64,000 bases of DNA. Source: RUG11783 sp964599695. Lineage in GTDB: Bacteria > Bacillota > Clostridia > Oscillospirales > Ruminococcaceae. The stretch spans positions 104,078-168,077 of the forward strand of contig CAZRGP010000003.1 of the NCBI GenBank assembly GCA_964599695.1, in the 5' to 3' direction. The notes beneath the pieces are model-generated. The model saw nothing but the letters and a program-made list of their open reading frames with translations. It ran no database searches and had not been told where the DNA came from. This document shows, piece after piece, positions 1 through 7,964 of this stretch (position 1 is the stretch's first letter; each line of letters opens with the position of its first letter). Both the position numbers and the translations under genes were made by a program.

Positions 1-408
1 TGGGCATGCAAGAACTACGACGGAGACGTGATGAGCGATATGGTCTCCACCGCGTTCGGCTCCCTCGCCATGATGACCTCCGTACTGGTATCGGCGGACG
101 GCAAATATGAGTACGAAGCGGCTCACGGCACCGTTACAAGGCATTACTACCGCTACCTGAAGGGGGAAAAGACCAGCACGAACCCGGTCGCTACCATCTT
201 CGCCTGGAGCGGAGCGCTGAGAAAACGGGGCGAACTGGACGGTCTTCAGGATCTCTGCTGCTTTGCGGACAAACTGGAGGAAAAGACTCTGGAGCTGATC
301 GGCAGCGGAGTGATGACCGGAGACCTTGCCAGAATGGCCGAAGGTGACGGTCCGGTCCTTACAGTGACCACCGATGAATTCCTCGACCGGCTCGCGGCAG
401 CTCTCTGA
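1..408 (+). CDS. icd: NADP-dependent isocitrate dehydrogenase, C-terminal part
   Basis: This is the last 135 residues of an isocitrate dehydrogenase, which oxidatively decarboxylates isocitrate to 2-oxoglutarate with NADP in the cytoplasm. The reading frame is open from base 1, so the gene begins outside the window. Visible hallmarks are YDGDVMSD, the substrate/cofactor segment AAHGTVTRHY and the KGEKTSTNPVATIFAW segment. These match the eukaryote-like homodimeric NADP-IDH group (about 400 residues) rather than the E. coli-type enzyme. The gene ends in a strong bidirectional terminator. The family is certain; the subfamily follows from motif wording. Confidence 0.9.
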   Translation, partial: WACKNYDGDVMSDMVSTAFGSLAMMTSVLVSADGKYEYEAAHGTVTRHYYRYLKGEKTSTNPVATIFAWSGALRKRGELDGLQDLCCFADKLEEKTLELIGSGVMTGDLARMAEGDGPVLTVTTDEFLDRLAAAL

Positions 409-420
409 CAGAACATACAA

Positions 421-466
421 AAACAGTCTGACAAGGAGGGTTCTCCTCCCGGTCAGACTGTTTTTT
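421..466. terminator. Bidirectional intrinsic terminator between icd and the ABC-F gene
   Basis: The stem arms CAGTCTGAC and GTCAGACTG enclose an inner GGAGG/CCTCC pairing. Six T follow on the plus strand and a T-rich run follows on the minus strand. It lies between the convergent stops at 408 and 475. Confidence 0.9.
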
Positions 467-474
467 GATGCATA

Positions 475-2019
475 TTATCGTTTTTCTTCTGTAAGTCCCG
501 ATCCGGTCAGACGCAGGATCTTCGTGCACACTTCCGCCAGATATTTCCGGTCATGGGAGACACTGATGATCGCCCCGGGAAAGTCAGAGAGCATCCTGCG
601 GATCACCGGTCCCGACAGCGGTGAGAAGTTCCGGGTGGGCTCGTCCAGGACCAGCACATTGGCGCCTGAAGTGTTCATCCGGAGGAGGAAGATCTTCGCC
701 TGCTGGCCTCCGGAAAGCTCCCGTATGGGGCGTTCCATCTCCTCTGCGGTGAAACGGAGAGCGGCAAGCCAGTTCTTCACCTTCTTTTTCTCTTCCGGAT
801 CCCCTGTGCGGCAGATCGTATCCACGGCGGTGGAGTCCGGATCGAGATAGTCGGTATAGTTCTGTGGCATATACATCATTCGGATATCTTCCCTGCCCGA
901 CAATGCTTCCACGATCCGCTTCAGAAGGGTCGTCTTCCCTGCTCCGTTCTTCCCGATGATGCCGATCTTCTCCGGTCCCCGAACGTTCAGTGCCGCGTCT
1001 TTCGCAAGAAGAACGGAACCGTCCGGAGCATACAGATCTTCCGGTCCCCATTCGATGACGGTCTTGCCGTTGGGGAGGATATTCTCCTCCGTTCCCAGCC
1101 GGAAATTGATGGCCTCTTCCGCATAGGGCATGGAGGTCATCTCCTCATCCTGACGCTCGAATCTGCGCTCCATCGCCTTGACGGAGGCCATCTTTTTCTT
1201 GAGAAGCCTCGCTCCATGGGGGTCCGACTGACTGATATTGTTCTGAGCCTGCTCCACTTTCTGGGCGATCCGCCGGAATTTCTCATCCCGGATCTTCTTC
1301 TCCCTCAGGTCCGCCTTCGCCTGCTGCTCCTGCCTCTCAAAGGCTCCGAGCCTCCTGGAAACATACCCGTCGTAATCGGTGTGTTCCACCGTATATCTGC
1401 TCTCCCTCTTCCGGTAGAGCTGCTCCAGGTGGATGACCATGTTCGCGGTCTTTTCGATAAGGGCCTCGTCATGGGAGATATAAAGGACGATCCCGTCGAA
1501 ACCGAGGATCATCTTCTCCAGCCATTCCAGCGTCTCGATATCGATGTCATTGGAAGGCTCGTCCAGAAGAAGGACCGTTGGATCGCTCAGCAGGATCCGG
1601 AGCATCTGCGCTTTCACTTTCTCCCCTCCGGACAGAGTCCCCATGATCCGGTCACTGTAACAGAGATCGGGATCCAGCCCAAACTGAGAAGTGAGAGATA
1701 GCACAGCGCTGTGGTCGGCATTTCCGAACGAAGGCGCCTCACAATAGTATTCATAGGCTGTTTTCCCCCGGTCCGGGAAAGGCATCTCCTGAGGGAGATA
1801 ACCCAGGACCTCGCCCCGTTTGACGCATGTCCCCTCCGCATCCGCATACTCATCAATGTGGGACGGATCCGCGATCCATTTAAGCAGGGTGGACTTTCCG
1901 TTCCCCTCCTCTCCGATGATGACCGCCTTGTCCCCCGGATTGAGGGTACAGGAAAAATGATCCAGGATGGTCCTGAGATCTTTTCTGTGTGTAATGGTAA
2001 GATCACGGATCTGCAGCAT
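475..2019 (-). CDS. ABC-F family ATPase (possible antibiotic-resistance type)
   Basis: This is a 514-residue soluble protein with two ABC cassettes and no membrane segments, the layout of ABC-F proteins that act on the ribosome. The first Walker A GEEGNGKST is at about residues 36-44, followed by LSGGEK and LLLDEPSND. An arginine/lysine-rich linker lies mid-protein. The second Walker A GKNGAGKTT is at about 356, followed by LSGGQQAK, DEPTRNFSPLSGPVIR and VSHDRKYL. The ATG at 2019 is chosen because GAGAGG precedes it; a longer in-frame GTG at 2157 would translate the hairpin leader. The 150-nt leader holds a tiny ORF and an intrinsic terminator just before the start, which is how several ribosome-protecting ABC-F genes are controlled. 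The drug specificity cannot be read from the sequence. Confidence 0.88.
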   Translation of the reverse strand: MLQIRDLTITHRKDLRTILDHFSCTLNPGDKAVIIGEEGNGKSTLLKWIADPSHIDEYADAEGTCVKRGEVLGYLPQEMPFPDRGKTAYEYYCEAPSFGNADHSAVLSLTSQFGLDPDLCYSDRIMGTLSGGEKVKAQMLRILLSDPTVLLLDEPSNDIDIETLEWLEKMILGFDGIVLYISHDEALIEKTANMVIHLEQLYRKRESRYTVEHTDYDGYVSRRLGAFERQEQQAKADLREKKIRDEKFRRIAQKVEQAQNNISQSDPHGARLLKKKMASVKAMERRFERQDEEMTSMPYAEEAINFRLGTEENILPNGKTVIEWGPEDLYAPDGSVLLAKDAALNVRGPEKIGIIGKNGAGKTTLLKRIVEALSGREDIRMMYMPQNYTDYLDPDSTAVDTICRTGDPEEKKKVKNWLAALRFTAEEMERPIRELSGGQQAKIFLLRMNTSGANVLVLDEPTRNFSPLSGPVIRRMLSDFPGAIISVSHDRKYLAEVCTKILRLTGSGLTEEKR

Positions 2020-2036
2020 ATCTTTTCCTCTCCAAC

Positions 2037-2061
2037 AAAAAAACTGCACGGCGGCCGTGCA
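2037..2061 (-). terminator. Leader terminator (attenuator) of the ABC-F gene
   Basis: On the minus strand CTGCACGG and CCGTGCAG pair across a 3-nt loop and are followed by seven T. The structure ends about 18 nt before the ATG at 2019, so it can only stop transcription before the gene. A second hairpin (AGGAGCC, loop, GGCTCCT; 2126-2142) lies upstream in the same leader. Confidence 0.75.
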
Positions 2062-2125
2062 GAAAAACGTCTGGGATCCTGACGGAGACCGCAGCACGCA
2101 CTTTTTCTGAAAAGGCCACCCAAAC

Positions 2126-2142
2126 AGGAGCCGATGGCTCCT
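2126..2142 (-). promoter_or_regulatory. Upstream hairpin in the ABC-F leader
   Basis: A perfect 7-bp stem (AGGAGCC/GGCTCCT) with a 3-nt loop sits between the tiny leader ORF and the attenuator. It could act as a pause or switch element. It has no U tract, so it is not itself a terminator. Confidence 0.5.
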
Positions 2143-2167
2143 AACGGATATGGACACTGATCAGAAA

Positions 2168-2179
2168 TTATTTGCGCAT
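2168..2179 (-). CDS. Candidate 3-residue leader peptide (M-R-K) of the ABC-F gene
   Basis: ATG CGC AAA TAA is preceded, nine nt upstream, by the strong Shine-Dalgarno sequence AAGGAGA (2189-2195). A TATACT -10 box (2211-2216) lies just upstream. Very short translated uORFs are typical sensors in leaders of ABC-F resistance genes, where a stalled ribosome changes the folding of the downstream terminator. That this uORF is translated is inferred only from the SD and its position. Confidence 0.45.
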   Translation of the reverse strand: MRK

Positions 2180-2210
2180 TCCGGTATATCTCCTTCCTGT
2201 TCCTATATTC

Positions 2211-2216
2211 AGTATA
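2211..2216 (-). promoter_or_regulatory. -10 box (TATACT) of the ABC-F promoter
   Basis: TATACT on the minus strand is placed so that transcription would begin just before the SD of the leader ORF. No good -35 hexamer is visible at the right distance. Confidence 0.45.
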
Positions 2217-2259
2217 GCATCTCTCCGGCCTGAAAAGAAGTTTTTAACCGCAAGTTCAA

Positions 2260-2289
2260 AGGCCGGAGCACAATGCTGTGCGCCGGCCT
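2260..2289 (-). terminator. Terminator of the M16C peptidase gene
   Basis: AGGCCGG and CCGGCCT, extended by GCAC/GTGC, form a nearly perfect stem ten nt past the stop at 2299. It is followed on the minus strand by TTTGAACTT. Confidence 0.7.
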
Positions 2290-2298
2290 CATAAGATC

Positions 2299-5166
2299 TC
2301 ATAGCTTGCAGACGGTGATGTCTTCCCTCTCGTCCAGCATCTCGTCGATGCCAACGATGGAAAGCGCTCCCTTTTCGGCAAACTCCTTCCAGAAGGGTAT
2401 GCCTTCAAGGAGCTTCTCCTTGGTGGTCCGGAGCGTTTCCTCACGCTCCGCTTTCAGTTCTTCCCTCGTGTATCCGGCAAACCAGATCCGGTCACCGTAA
2501 GCTCCCTGCTCCCTGGGAGTCCTCAGCGGCTCATCCTCCGCCAGGGTGGAGATGATGAAGCCGTCCAGGCTCTCATCGCTCTCGCAGAATTGCTGCAGGA
2601 ACTCGGCGATATGTTTGTTTGCCTCAAGGGATGCTGCCGGATGGGGATCCCTGTAGGAATAGGAGGTGATCCCTCCGTTCTTCCTCGCCACGACACCGGT
2701 TCCGTAGGCGCCTCCCTGAACACGGACCACGTTCCAGAGATATCCCAGCGAGATGATGTTGGAAGCTACCCGCATGCTGCCGTCGAACTCCCGGTCGAAC
2801 ATTATGCCCTGAGCGGAGAAGCCGCTCTTCGCGGGGACGGGGCAGCCCATAGATTCGGGAAGGTCCGCGGTAAAGGAAGCCTTATCTGGTACAGCCGTTC
2901 CTTCCGGCAACGCGGACAACAGTGTATGAAGAGACACGGGATGGGTTGCGGAGACGCTGACCAGCAGCCGATCTCTGCAGAAAGCTTCCTTCTGCAGGGA
3001 GTCCATGAAAGCGATATAATCATCGCCTCTCTCGTCAAAATGGTTCGTCAGCTCATGCATCTCAAGGATCGCGGAATAGCCGGAGATCCGGTCGGACAGA
3101 GCTCCTGCGGCGCTGTACCGGGACATGGTGTTCTTGATCGCCAGGGAATGTCCGGCTTCGATCGGCATCTTCTTGAACATCTCATCCCCCTGGATAAAGA
3201 TCTCCCTGATCTTATCCGGCTGATGGAAATCGGTCTTCTGAAGGATCTCCAGGATCAGTTTCTGGGCATCTTCCAGTTTATCCTCCAGAACACTGCAGGA
3301 TACCGAAATGTACGGCGTACAGAACTCCGGTTCATTTTTTCTGGTACTGATGTCGAAGCCAACATCCAGTCTTCCGACCGTGAGCTTGGACAGTTCCTGC
3401 AGCTGAAGGGCAGTGTAATTCTCGGTGGAGAGCCTTCCGAACAGATTGCCGGATCTCGCGATCCGGAACAGGTCGTCAGCACTGTAATCCGTGATCTTGA
3501 AGTACAGCGTAAAATGTACAACACCGGGACAGGGCACTTCATGGAAGAGCACCTTCACTCCGTCTTCCTCGGACTCATCCGTCTCCACGAAATCCGGTTC
3601 CACGTTGACCTGGTCCAGGGTCAGAACGGGCAGCGCAGCAAGCTGTTCCGGGGTGTCCGGTGTCTGCTGCCGCTCGGTCAGTTTCTCGTTCATCCGGATG
3701 TTCTCCAGGATCTGCTCCTCGGTCCAGTTCTCTGTTGCCGCACGAACGCGGTCCGCCTCTGCGGCGCGCTCCTCCTCTCCCGCGTAATAGGAGGGTATTC
3801 CGTGAATGATGGTCCAGTCCTTATTGTCGATGAACAGTTCCTTGAGAAGGTCCTGCATCCCGCCGTTTTCGATCATCTCCCGGACTGCGGCGAAGTCCTT
3901 CTGATATACCATGTACTGCATCGGGTCGCCGCCGTACAGCCAGCTTCCGGTGGCGCTAAAGCAGCGGTCAAGCCCCTGAGGCTCGTCCGGCTCCAGCGTG
4001 CGGAACTCCATCAGACTTTCGGAAGCGATCAGAGCGTTCTTGTCTACGCCTTCGTCATATACCTTCCTGATCTCCCTGCGGATCAGGTCGAGCACATCAT
4101 TTGCCCTGCCACCGTCCATGTTCTTTACGGTGATCTCCAGGTAGGACTGCTTCATAACATCCTCTACATTGGCAGTCATCTCTTTTGCAAGACCGGATGA
4201 CAGGAGTGCCCTCTTGACGGGCGATTCATTGGAATCGAAGAGAACGTCCTTCAGAACACTGACCGCCATGGTCTTCGCACGGTCGCGCCAGTCCCCGAAC
4301 AGAATACCGATGGAAAGGATCTCCTGATCCTTGATCTGCTCCTCCTTCGCGAGTTCGAAAACGAAGGACTGCTCCGTCGCCCTGGGTTTCTGATACGGGA
4401 TGATATATTTGACCTCACTCGGCTCAAATCTTCCGAGATAGGATCCCAGCAGCTCAAATGTCTCTTCCACCGGGATATCACCGTCCAGGAAGACCTTGGC
4501 GTTGGAGGGATGATAGTATTTCTTATACTGTTCCACCAGTCTCTCATAGGTGAGGGACGGAATGACGGCGGGATCTCCGCCGGAATTATAACGGTAGCAG
4601 TTGGAGGGGAACATCGCCTCCCTCATCTTCTCTTCCGTCATGCGGTCCGCCCCGCTCATGGCGCCTTTCATCTCGTTGTACACGACACCGTTGAAAACAA
4701 ACCCGTCCTCGGAAGGTTCGATATGGAATCCCTCCTGATAGAAGATGAAGGGATCCTGAAGGAGCCTCGGCGCGAACACCGCATCCAGGTAAACTTCAGT
4801 CAGGTTGAGGAAGTCCCTGGTGTTCCTGCTGGACACGGGGAACATGGTCATGTCCGGGAATGTCAGCGCGTTGAGGAAGGTATTCATGGATGTCTTGAGA
4901 AGCTCAACGAAGGGTTCCTTCACGGGGAACTTTTCCGAACCGTTGAGCAGGGAGTGCTCCAGGATGTGGAAGACGCCCGTGCTGTCCTCCGGAATGGTCT
5001 TGAAGATGATGGAGAACAGCTTGTTGTCGATCCCGTTGTCCATCCAGCAGATCTCTGTGCCGGTCTTGTCATAGACCAGTTCTACCATCCTGCCTTTGAA
5101 CTCATCGGATGTGCGGATCCTGCGGACCGTGAAACCGAGCTGCTGATCGCCGATATTGTTAAACAT
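2299..5166 (-). CDS. M16C zinc metallopeptidase (presequence-protease/insulinase type)
   Basis: This is a 955-residue cytoplasmic peptidase of the M16C family, which degrades short unstructured peptides inside a closed two-half chamber. The inverted zinc motif HILEH is at residues 67-71 (H67, E70, H71) and the third ligand is probably E165 in YNEMKGAM. The segments SLLNGSEKFPVKEPF and LNALTFPDMTMFPVSS are characteristic of PreP/Cym1-like proteins. Length agrees with the family (about 960-1000). No signal peptide is present. CAGGAGC precedes the ATG at 5166. The gene stands alone between terminators. Confidence 0.93.
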   Translation of the reverse strand: MFNNIGDQQLGFTVRRIRTSDEFKGRMVELVYDKTGTEICWMDNGIDNKLFSIIFKTIPEDSTGVFHILEHSLLNGSEKFPVKEPFVELLKTSMNTFLNALTFPDMTMFPVSSRNTRDFLNLTEVYLDAVFAPRLLQDPFIFYQEGFHIEPSEDGFVFNGVVYNEMKGAMSGADRMTEEKMREAMFPSNCYRYNSGGDPAVIPSLTYERLVEQYKKYYHPSNAKVFLDGDIPVEETFELLGSYLGRFEPSEVKYIIPYQKPRATEQSFVFELAKEEQIKDQEILSIGILFGDWRDRAKTMAVSVLKDVLFDSNESPVKRALLSSGLAKEMTANVEDVMKQSYLEITVKNMDGGRANDVLDLIRREIRKVYDEGVDKNALIASESLMEFRTLEPDEPQGLDRCFSATGSWLYGGDPMQYMVYQKDFAAVREMIENGGMQDLLKELFIDNKDWTIIHGIPSYYAGEEERAAEADRVRAATENWTEEQILENIRMNEKLTERQQTPDTPEQLAALPVLTLDQVNVEPDFVETDESEEDGVKVLFHEVPCPGVVHFTLYFKITDYSADDLFRIARSGNLFGRLSTENYTALQLQELSKLTVGRLDVGFDISTRKNEPEFCTPYISVSCSVLEDKLEDAQKLILEILQKTDFHQPDKIREIFIQGDEMFKKMPIEAGHSLAIKNTMSRYSAAGALSDRISGYSAILEMHELTNHFDERGDDYIAFMDSLQKEAFCRDRLLVSVSATHPVSLHTLLSALPEGTAVPDKASFTADLPESMGCPVPAKSGFSAQGIMFDREFDGSMRVASNIISLGYLWNVVRVQGGAYGTGVVARKNGGITSYSYRDPHPAASLEANKHIAEFLQQFCESDESLDGFIISTLAEDEPLRTPREQGAYGDRIWFAGYTREELKAEREETLRTTKEKLLEGIPFWKEFAEKGALSIVGIDEMLDEREDITVCKL

Positions 5167-5244
5167 TTGTCTTGCTCCTGATCTTTTTTCTTGAAATCAT
5201 TATAGCAATTCTTTCCGCAGATTTCTCCAGTTGTTTGCACAGCA

Positions 5245-5269
5245 AAAGAGGCAGCGCGCTGCCTCTTTC
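5245..5269. terminator. Terminator downstream of fucO
   Basis: The perfect stem AAAGAGGCAG/CTGCCTCTTT has a 4-nt loop. It lies 20 nt past the fucO stop and upstream of the M16C gene. The U tract is short, consisting mainly of the end of the stem. Confidence 0.7.
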
Positions 5270-5288
5270 GTACGTATGATCTGCGTTG

Positions 5289-6440
5289 TTATTTCATCAG
5301 GGAGAGGAACATCTCCTTGATGTCCTCCACGGTGACAGGACGGGGGTTGCCGGGTGTGCAGGCATCCTTCAGCGCGTCCGCGGAAAGGGCGTCCACATCC
5401 TCCATCGGGACGACGTCCTTGAGGGACATGACGATGCCGACATCCTCGCCGAGCTTCTTGACTGCTGCGACTGCTTCCGCTCTCGCTGTCTCAAGATCCG
5501 CTGTGTAGGCGTCTTCCACGCCGAAGGCTGCCGCGATGTCGCGGTACTTCTCACCGGTCACAGGCGCGTTGTAAGCCATAACGGTGGGGAGCAGTGTCGC
5601 GCAGGCCTTGCCGTGAGGCATGCCGTAGTAAGCGGAGAGGGTATGCGCCATGGAGTGGTCCACGCCGAGTCCGACGTTGGAGAAGCCCATGCCTGCCACG
5701 TACTGTGCGAGAGCCATCGCTTCTCTTCCCTCCGGTTCGCCGTTGACGGCTCCGCGAAGGTTCTTCGCGATCATCTGGATCGCCTTGAGGTGGAACATAT
5801 CAGAGAGTTCCCATGCTCCGGCGGTGATGAATCCCTCGATGGCGTGGGTCAGAGCGTCCATACCGGTGGCAGCTGTGAGTCCCTTTGGCATGGATGCCAT
5901 CATGTCCGGATCGACGAAAGCGACTACCGGGATGTCATGGACATCGACGCACACGAATTTACGCTTGTTCTCGGGGTCGGTGATAACATAGTTGATGGTG
6001 ACCTCAGCGGCAGTTCCTGCCGTGGTAGGTACAGCCAGGATCGGAGTGCAGGGGTTCTTGGTGGGAGCCACGCCCTCGAGGGAACGGACATCCGCAAACT
6101 CAGGGTTGGTGTTGATGATGCCGATTGCCTTCGCGGTATCCATGGAGGAGCCGCCTCCGATGGCTACGATGCAGTCCGCCTCCGCTTCCGCGAAAGCCTT
6201 GACACCGGACTGAACGTTCTCAATGGTGGGGTTGGGCTGAATGTTGGAATACAGCGCATAGGGGATCCCTGCCTCATCCAGAAGATCCGTGACTTTCGCT
6301 GTAACACCGAAACGGACAAGATCCGGGTCGGAAGCGACGAACGCTTTCTTGAAACCGCGGGCCTTGATCTCGGTCACGATCTCCTTGACGGCACCGGCGC
6401 CGTGATAGGAAGTTTCATTTAAGACAAAACGATTTGCCAT
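5289..6440 (-). CDS. fucO: Iron-containing alcohol dehydrogenase, lactaldehyde reductase (FucO-like)
   Basis: This 383-residue group III alcohol dehydrogenase probably reduces L-lactaldehyde to 1,2-propanediol with NADH, the step that disposes of lactaldehyde from L-fucose or L-rhamnose. It follows E. coli FucO through the N-terminus (MANR..LNET), GGGSSMDTAKAIGI, PTTAGTAAEVTINYVITD, the metal-binding DALTHAIEG (Asp, His) and HSMAHTLSAYYGMPHG (two His). It is monocistronic, with its own TATAAT box, operator-like dyad and terminator. Two rhamnosidases elsewhere in the window fit this role. A related 1,2-propanediol or butanol dehydrogenase activity cannot be excluded. Confidence 0.87.
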   Translation of the reverse strand: MANRFVLNETSYHGAGAVKEIVTEIKARGFKKAFVASDPDLVRFGVTAKVTDLLDEAGIPYALYSNIQPNPTIENVQSGVKAFAEAEADCIVAIGGGSSMDTAKAIGIINTNPEFADVRSLEGVAPTKNPCTPILAVPTTAGTAAEVTINYVITDPENKRKFVCVDVHDIPVVAFVDPDMMASMPKGLTAATGMDALTHAIEGFITAGAWELSDMFHLKAIQMIAKNLRGAVNGEPEGREAMALAQYVAGMGFSNVGLGVDHSMAHTLSAYYGMPHGKACATLLPTVMAYNAPVTGEKYRDIAAAFGVEDAYTADLETARAEAVAAVKKLGEDVGIVMSLKDVVPMEDVDALSADALKDACTPGNPRPVTVEDIKEMFLSLMK

Positions 6441-6481
6441 TTTTTATTCTCCTTGTTTCATAGTTTTCATTCTCCTTTACT

Positions 6482-6512
6482 ATTATACATATTTCGATAT
6501 TAGATGTATCGA
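6482..6512 (-). promoter_or_regulatory. fucO promoter and operator-like dyad
   Basis: TATAAT (minus strand, 6482-6487) lies upstream of fucO. Just above it is the inverted repeat TCGATA-N7-TATCGA (6494-6512), placed over the spacer and -35 region, where a repressor or activator could act. Confidence 0.5.
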
Positions 6513-6579
6513 TTATTTTTGAGCTTTCCCGGATTTTCTGTTTTCACCAATATTTCTTCCTTTTCTTGGATGTTTTCAC

Positions 6580-6585
6580 TATAAT
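6580..6585 (+). promoter_or_regulatory. -10 box (TATAAT) of the membrane glycosyltransferase gene
   Basis: A perfect TATAAT lies 31 nt before the ATG at 6617, divergent from the fucO promoter. The -35 region (around 6556) is weak. Confidence 0.45.
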
Positions 6586-6616
6586 GATGTTGATATCTTT
6601 TTAGAAAGAGGCAGAT

Positions 6617-7807
6617 ATGAGGCAAGCAGAAAACAAGTTGCTATCCTTTATTGAGAAACACATTCTGTGGTTCGCCGGAGCGGTGCTTCTCTTCTTTTCT
6701 TTTTACGCGAGAAAGAATGTCCTTTACTATCTCAGCGGGGATATGAAGGCGTACCTGATCTCCTGGTATTACCAGATCCTGGATCACCATGGCTTCCCCT
6801 CCCTTGCCTTCCGGATCGGAAACTACAACATCCCCTACCACTTCCTTATGTGCGTCGTGGCGCTGTTCAAGGGGGAGGCTGTCTACCTGATCAAGTACCT
6901 CTCCATCTTCTTCGACTATGTGCTGGCTGTCGCCGGCGCTCTGCTGGTGCGTGAGGCTGTTCCTGCTCACCGCAAGGACAGGAATCTGCTCACCTTTGCC
7001 GCTTTCTTTATCGTACTTGCCCTTCCCACTGTCTTTCTCAACTCTGCGGTATGGGGCCAGTGCGACGCGATCTTCACTTCATTTCTGATCTTCAGCATCT
7101 GGGCTTTCCTGAAAGATAAACCTTCCCTGGGTATGATCTTCTACGGTCTGTCCCTGTGCTTCAAACTTCAGGCGATCCTCCTGCTTCCCGCAGTGCTGCT
7201 CTACTACTTCTGCAGCAGGAAGCTCTCCCTGCTCCATTTTCTCTGGATCCCCGTTATGATGGCCGTGACCTCCCTTCCGGGCGTCTACTACGGAAGGAGC
7301 ATCTTCGACTTCCTGGACATCTACAAGGAGCAGGCGGAGATGTATCCCTACCTGACCATGGATTATCCCAACATCTACTACTTCGTTCCGAACGACTACC
7401 GGCTCTTCTCCACGTCCGGGATCCTGCTTACTTTGGCGGTGCTCCTGATCGGTTATACCGCCGTCATCTGGCTCGGACAGAAAAAGCCCTATGAATTCCA
7501 GGATTATTTCCGTTTCGCGATCTGGACGGCGTTTACCTGCATCATGTTCCTGCCCTCCATGCACGACCGTTACGGATTCCCCATGGAGATCATGCTTGTC
7601 CTGTACTGCATCATTTTCCGGGAATATTTCTTTGAAGCCGCCGCTTCCATCGCTGTCGCGATCCTGGCTTATGTGCCCTTCCTGCTGGATTTCACACCTG
7701 TTCCCCTGACCTATGTCGCCGCAGGAAATATCGTTCTCTACCTGATCCTGTCCTGGCGCATCTGGAAAAGCACAGCGGAGCCCCGCTTCAAAGCCGCAAA
7801 AAAATAA
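6617..7807 (+). CDS. Polytopic membrane protein, probable GT-C fold glycosyltransferase
   Basis: This 396-residue integral membrane protein has about nine or ten hydrophobic segments. An acidic residue in the first extracytoplasmic loop (YLSGDMKAYLISWYYQIL, about 33-50) fits the catalytic position of GT-C (GT39/GT87-like) enzymes that use polyprenyl-phosphate sugars. Aromatic-rich loops such as MDYPNIYYFVPNDYRLF are also typical. The acceptor and sugar are not deducible. It is alone in its unit, between a divergent promoter and a strong terminator. A non-enzymatic membrane protein of the same fold is possible. Confidence 0.65.
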   Translation: MRQAENKLLSFIEKHILWFAGAVLLFFSFYARKNVLYYLSGDMKAYLISWYYQILDHHGFPSLAFRIGNYNIPYHFLMCVVALFKGEAVYLIKYLSIFFDYVLAVAGALLVREAVPAHRKDRNLLTFAAFFIVLALPTVFLNSAVWGQCDAIFTSFLIFSIWAFLKDKPSLGMIFYGLSLCFKLQAILLLPAVLLYYFCSRKLSLLHFLWIPVMMAVTSLPGVYYGRSIFDFLDIYKEQAEMYPYLTMDYPNIYYFVPNDYRLFSTSGILLTLAVLLIGYTAVIWLGQKKPYEFQDYFRFAIWTAFTCIMFLPSMHDRYGFPMEIMLVLYCIIFREYFFEAAASIAVAILAYVPFLLDFTPVPLTYVAAGNIVLYLILSWRIWKSTAEPRFKAAKK

Positions 7808-7853
7808 TTCAATGCAGTTTCGATGATCGATCCATCCCAACGCATTCATTTAA

Positions 7854-7877
7854 GAGACCGTTACCGGTCTCTTTTTT
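7854..7877 (+). terminator. Terminator of the membrane glycosyltransferase gene
   Basis: Stem GAGACCG/CGGTCTC, 4-nt loop, followed by six T. Confidence 0.9.
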
Positions 7878-7883
7878 GTATGA

Positions 7884-7902
7884 TTTAAAGTTGGTTTAAA
7901 GT
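7884..7902 (+). promoter_or_regulatory. Direct repeat TTTAAAGT, 11-bp phase, upstream of the lipoprotein gene
   Basis: Two identical octamers TTTAAAGT start at 7884 and 7895, exactly one helical turn apart. They lie upstream of a -10-like TAGGAT (7911-7916). Direct repeats in 11-bp phase are the usual binding site of OmpR/PhoB-type response regulators. No such regulator gene is in the window. Confidence 0.5.
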
Positions 7903-7964
7903 AGGGATGCTAGGATATCATCAACGGAGAGAACTCCTCCGAAATCACACAAGGAGATACAACA

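Noticed and set aside
2020..2157. N-terminal extension of the ABC-F protein from GTG at 2157
   Set aside because: It would translate the attenuator hairpin into a cysteine/phenylalanine-rich stretch not found in ABC-F proteins, and the ATG at 2019 has its own SD.
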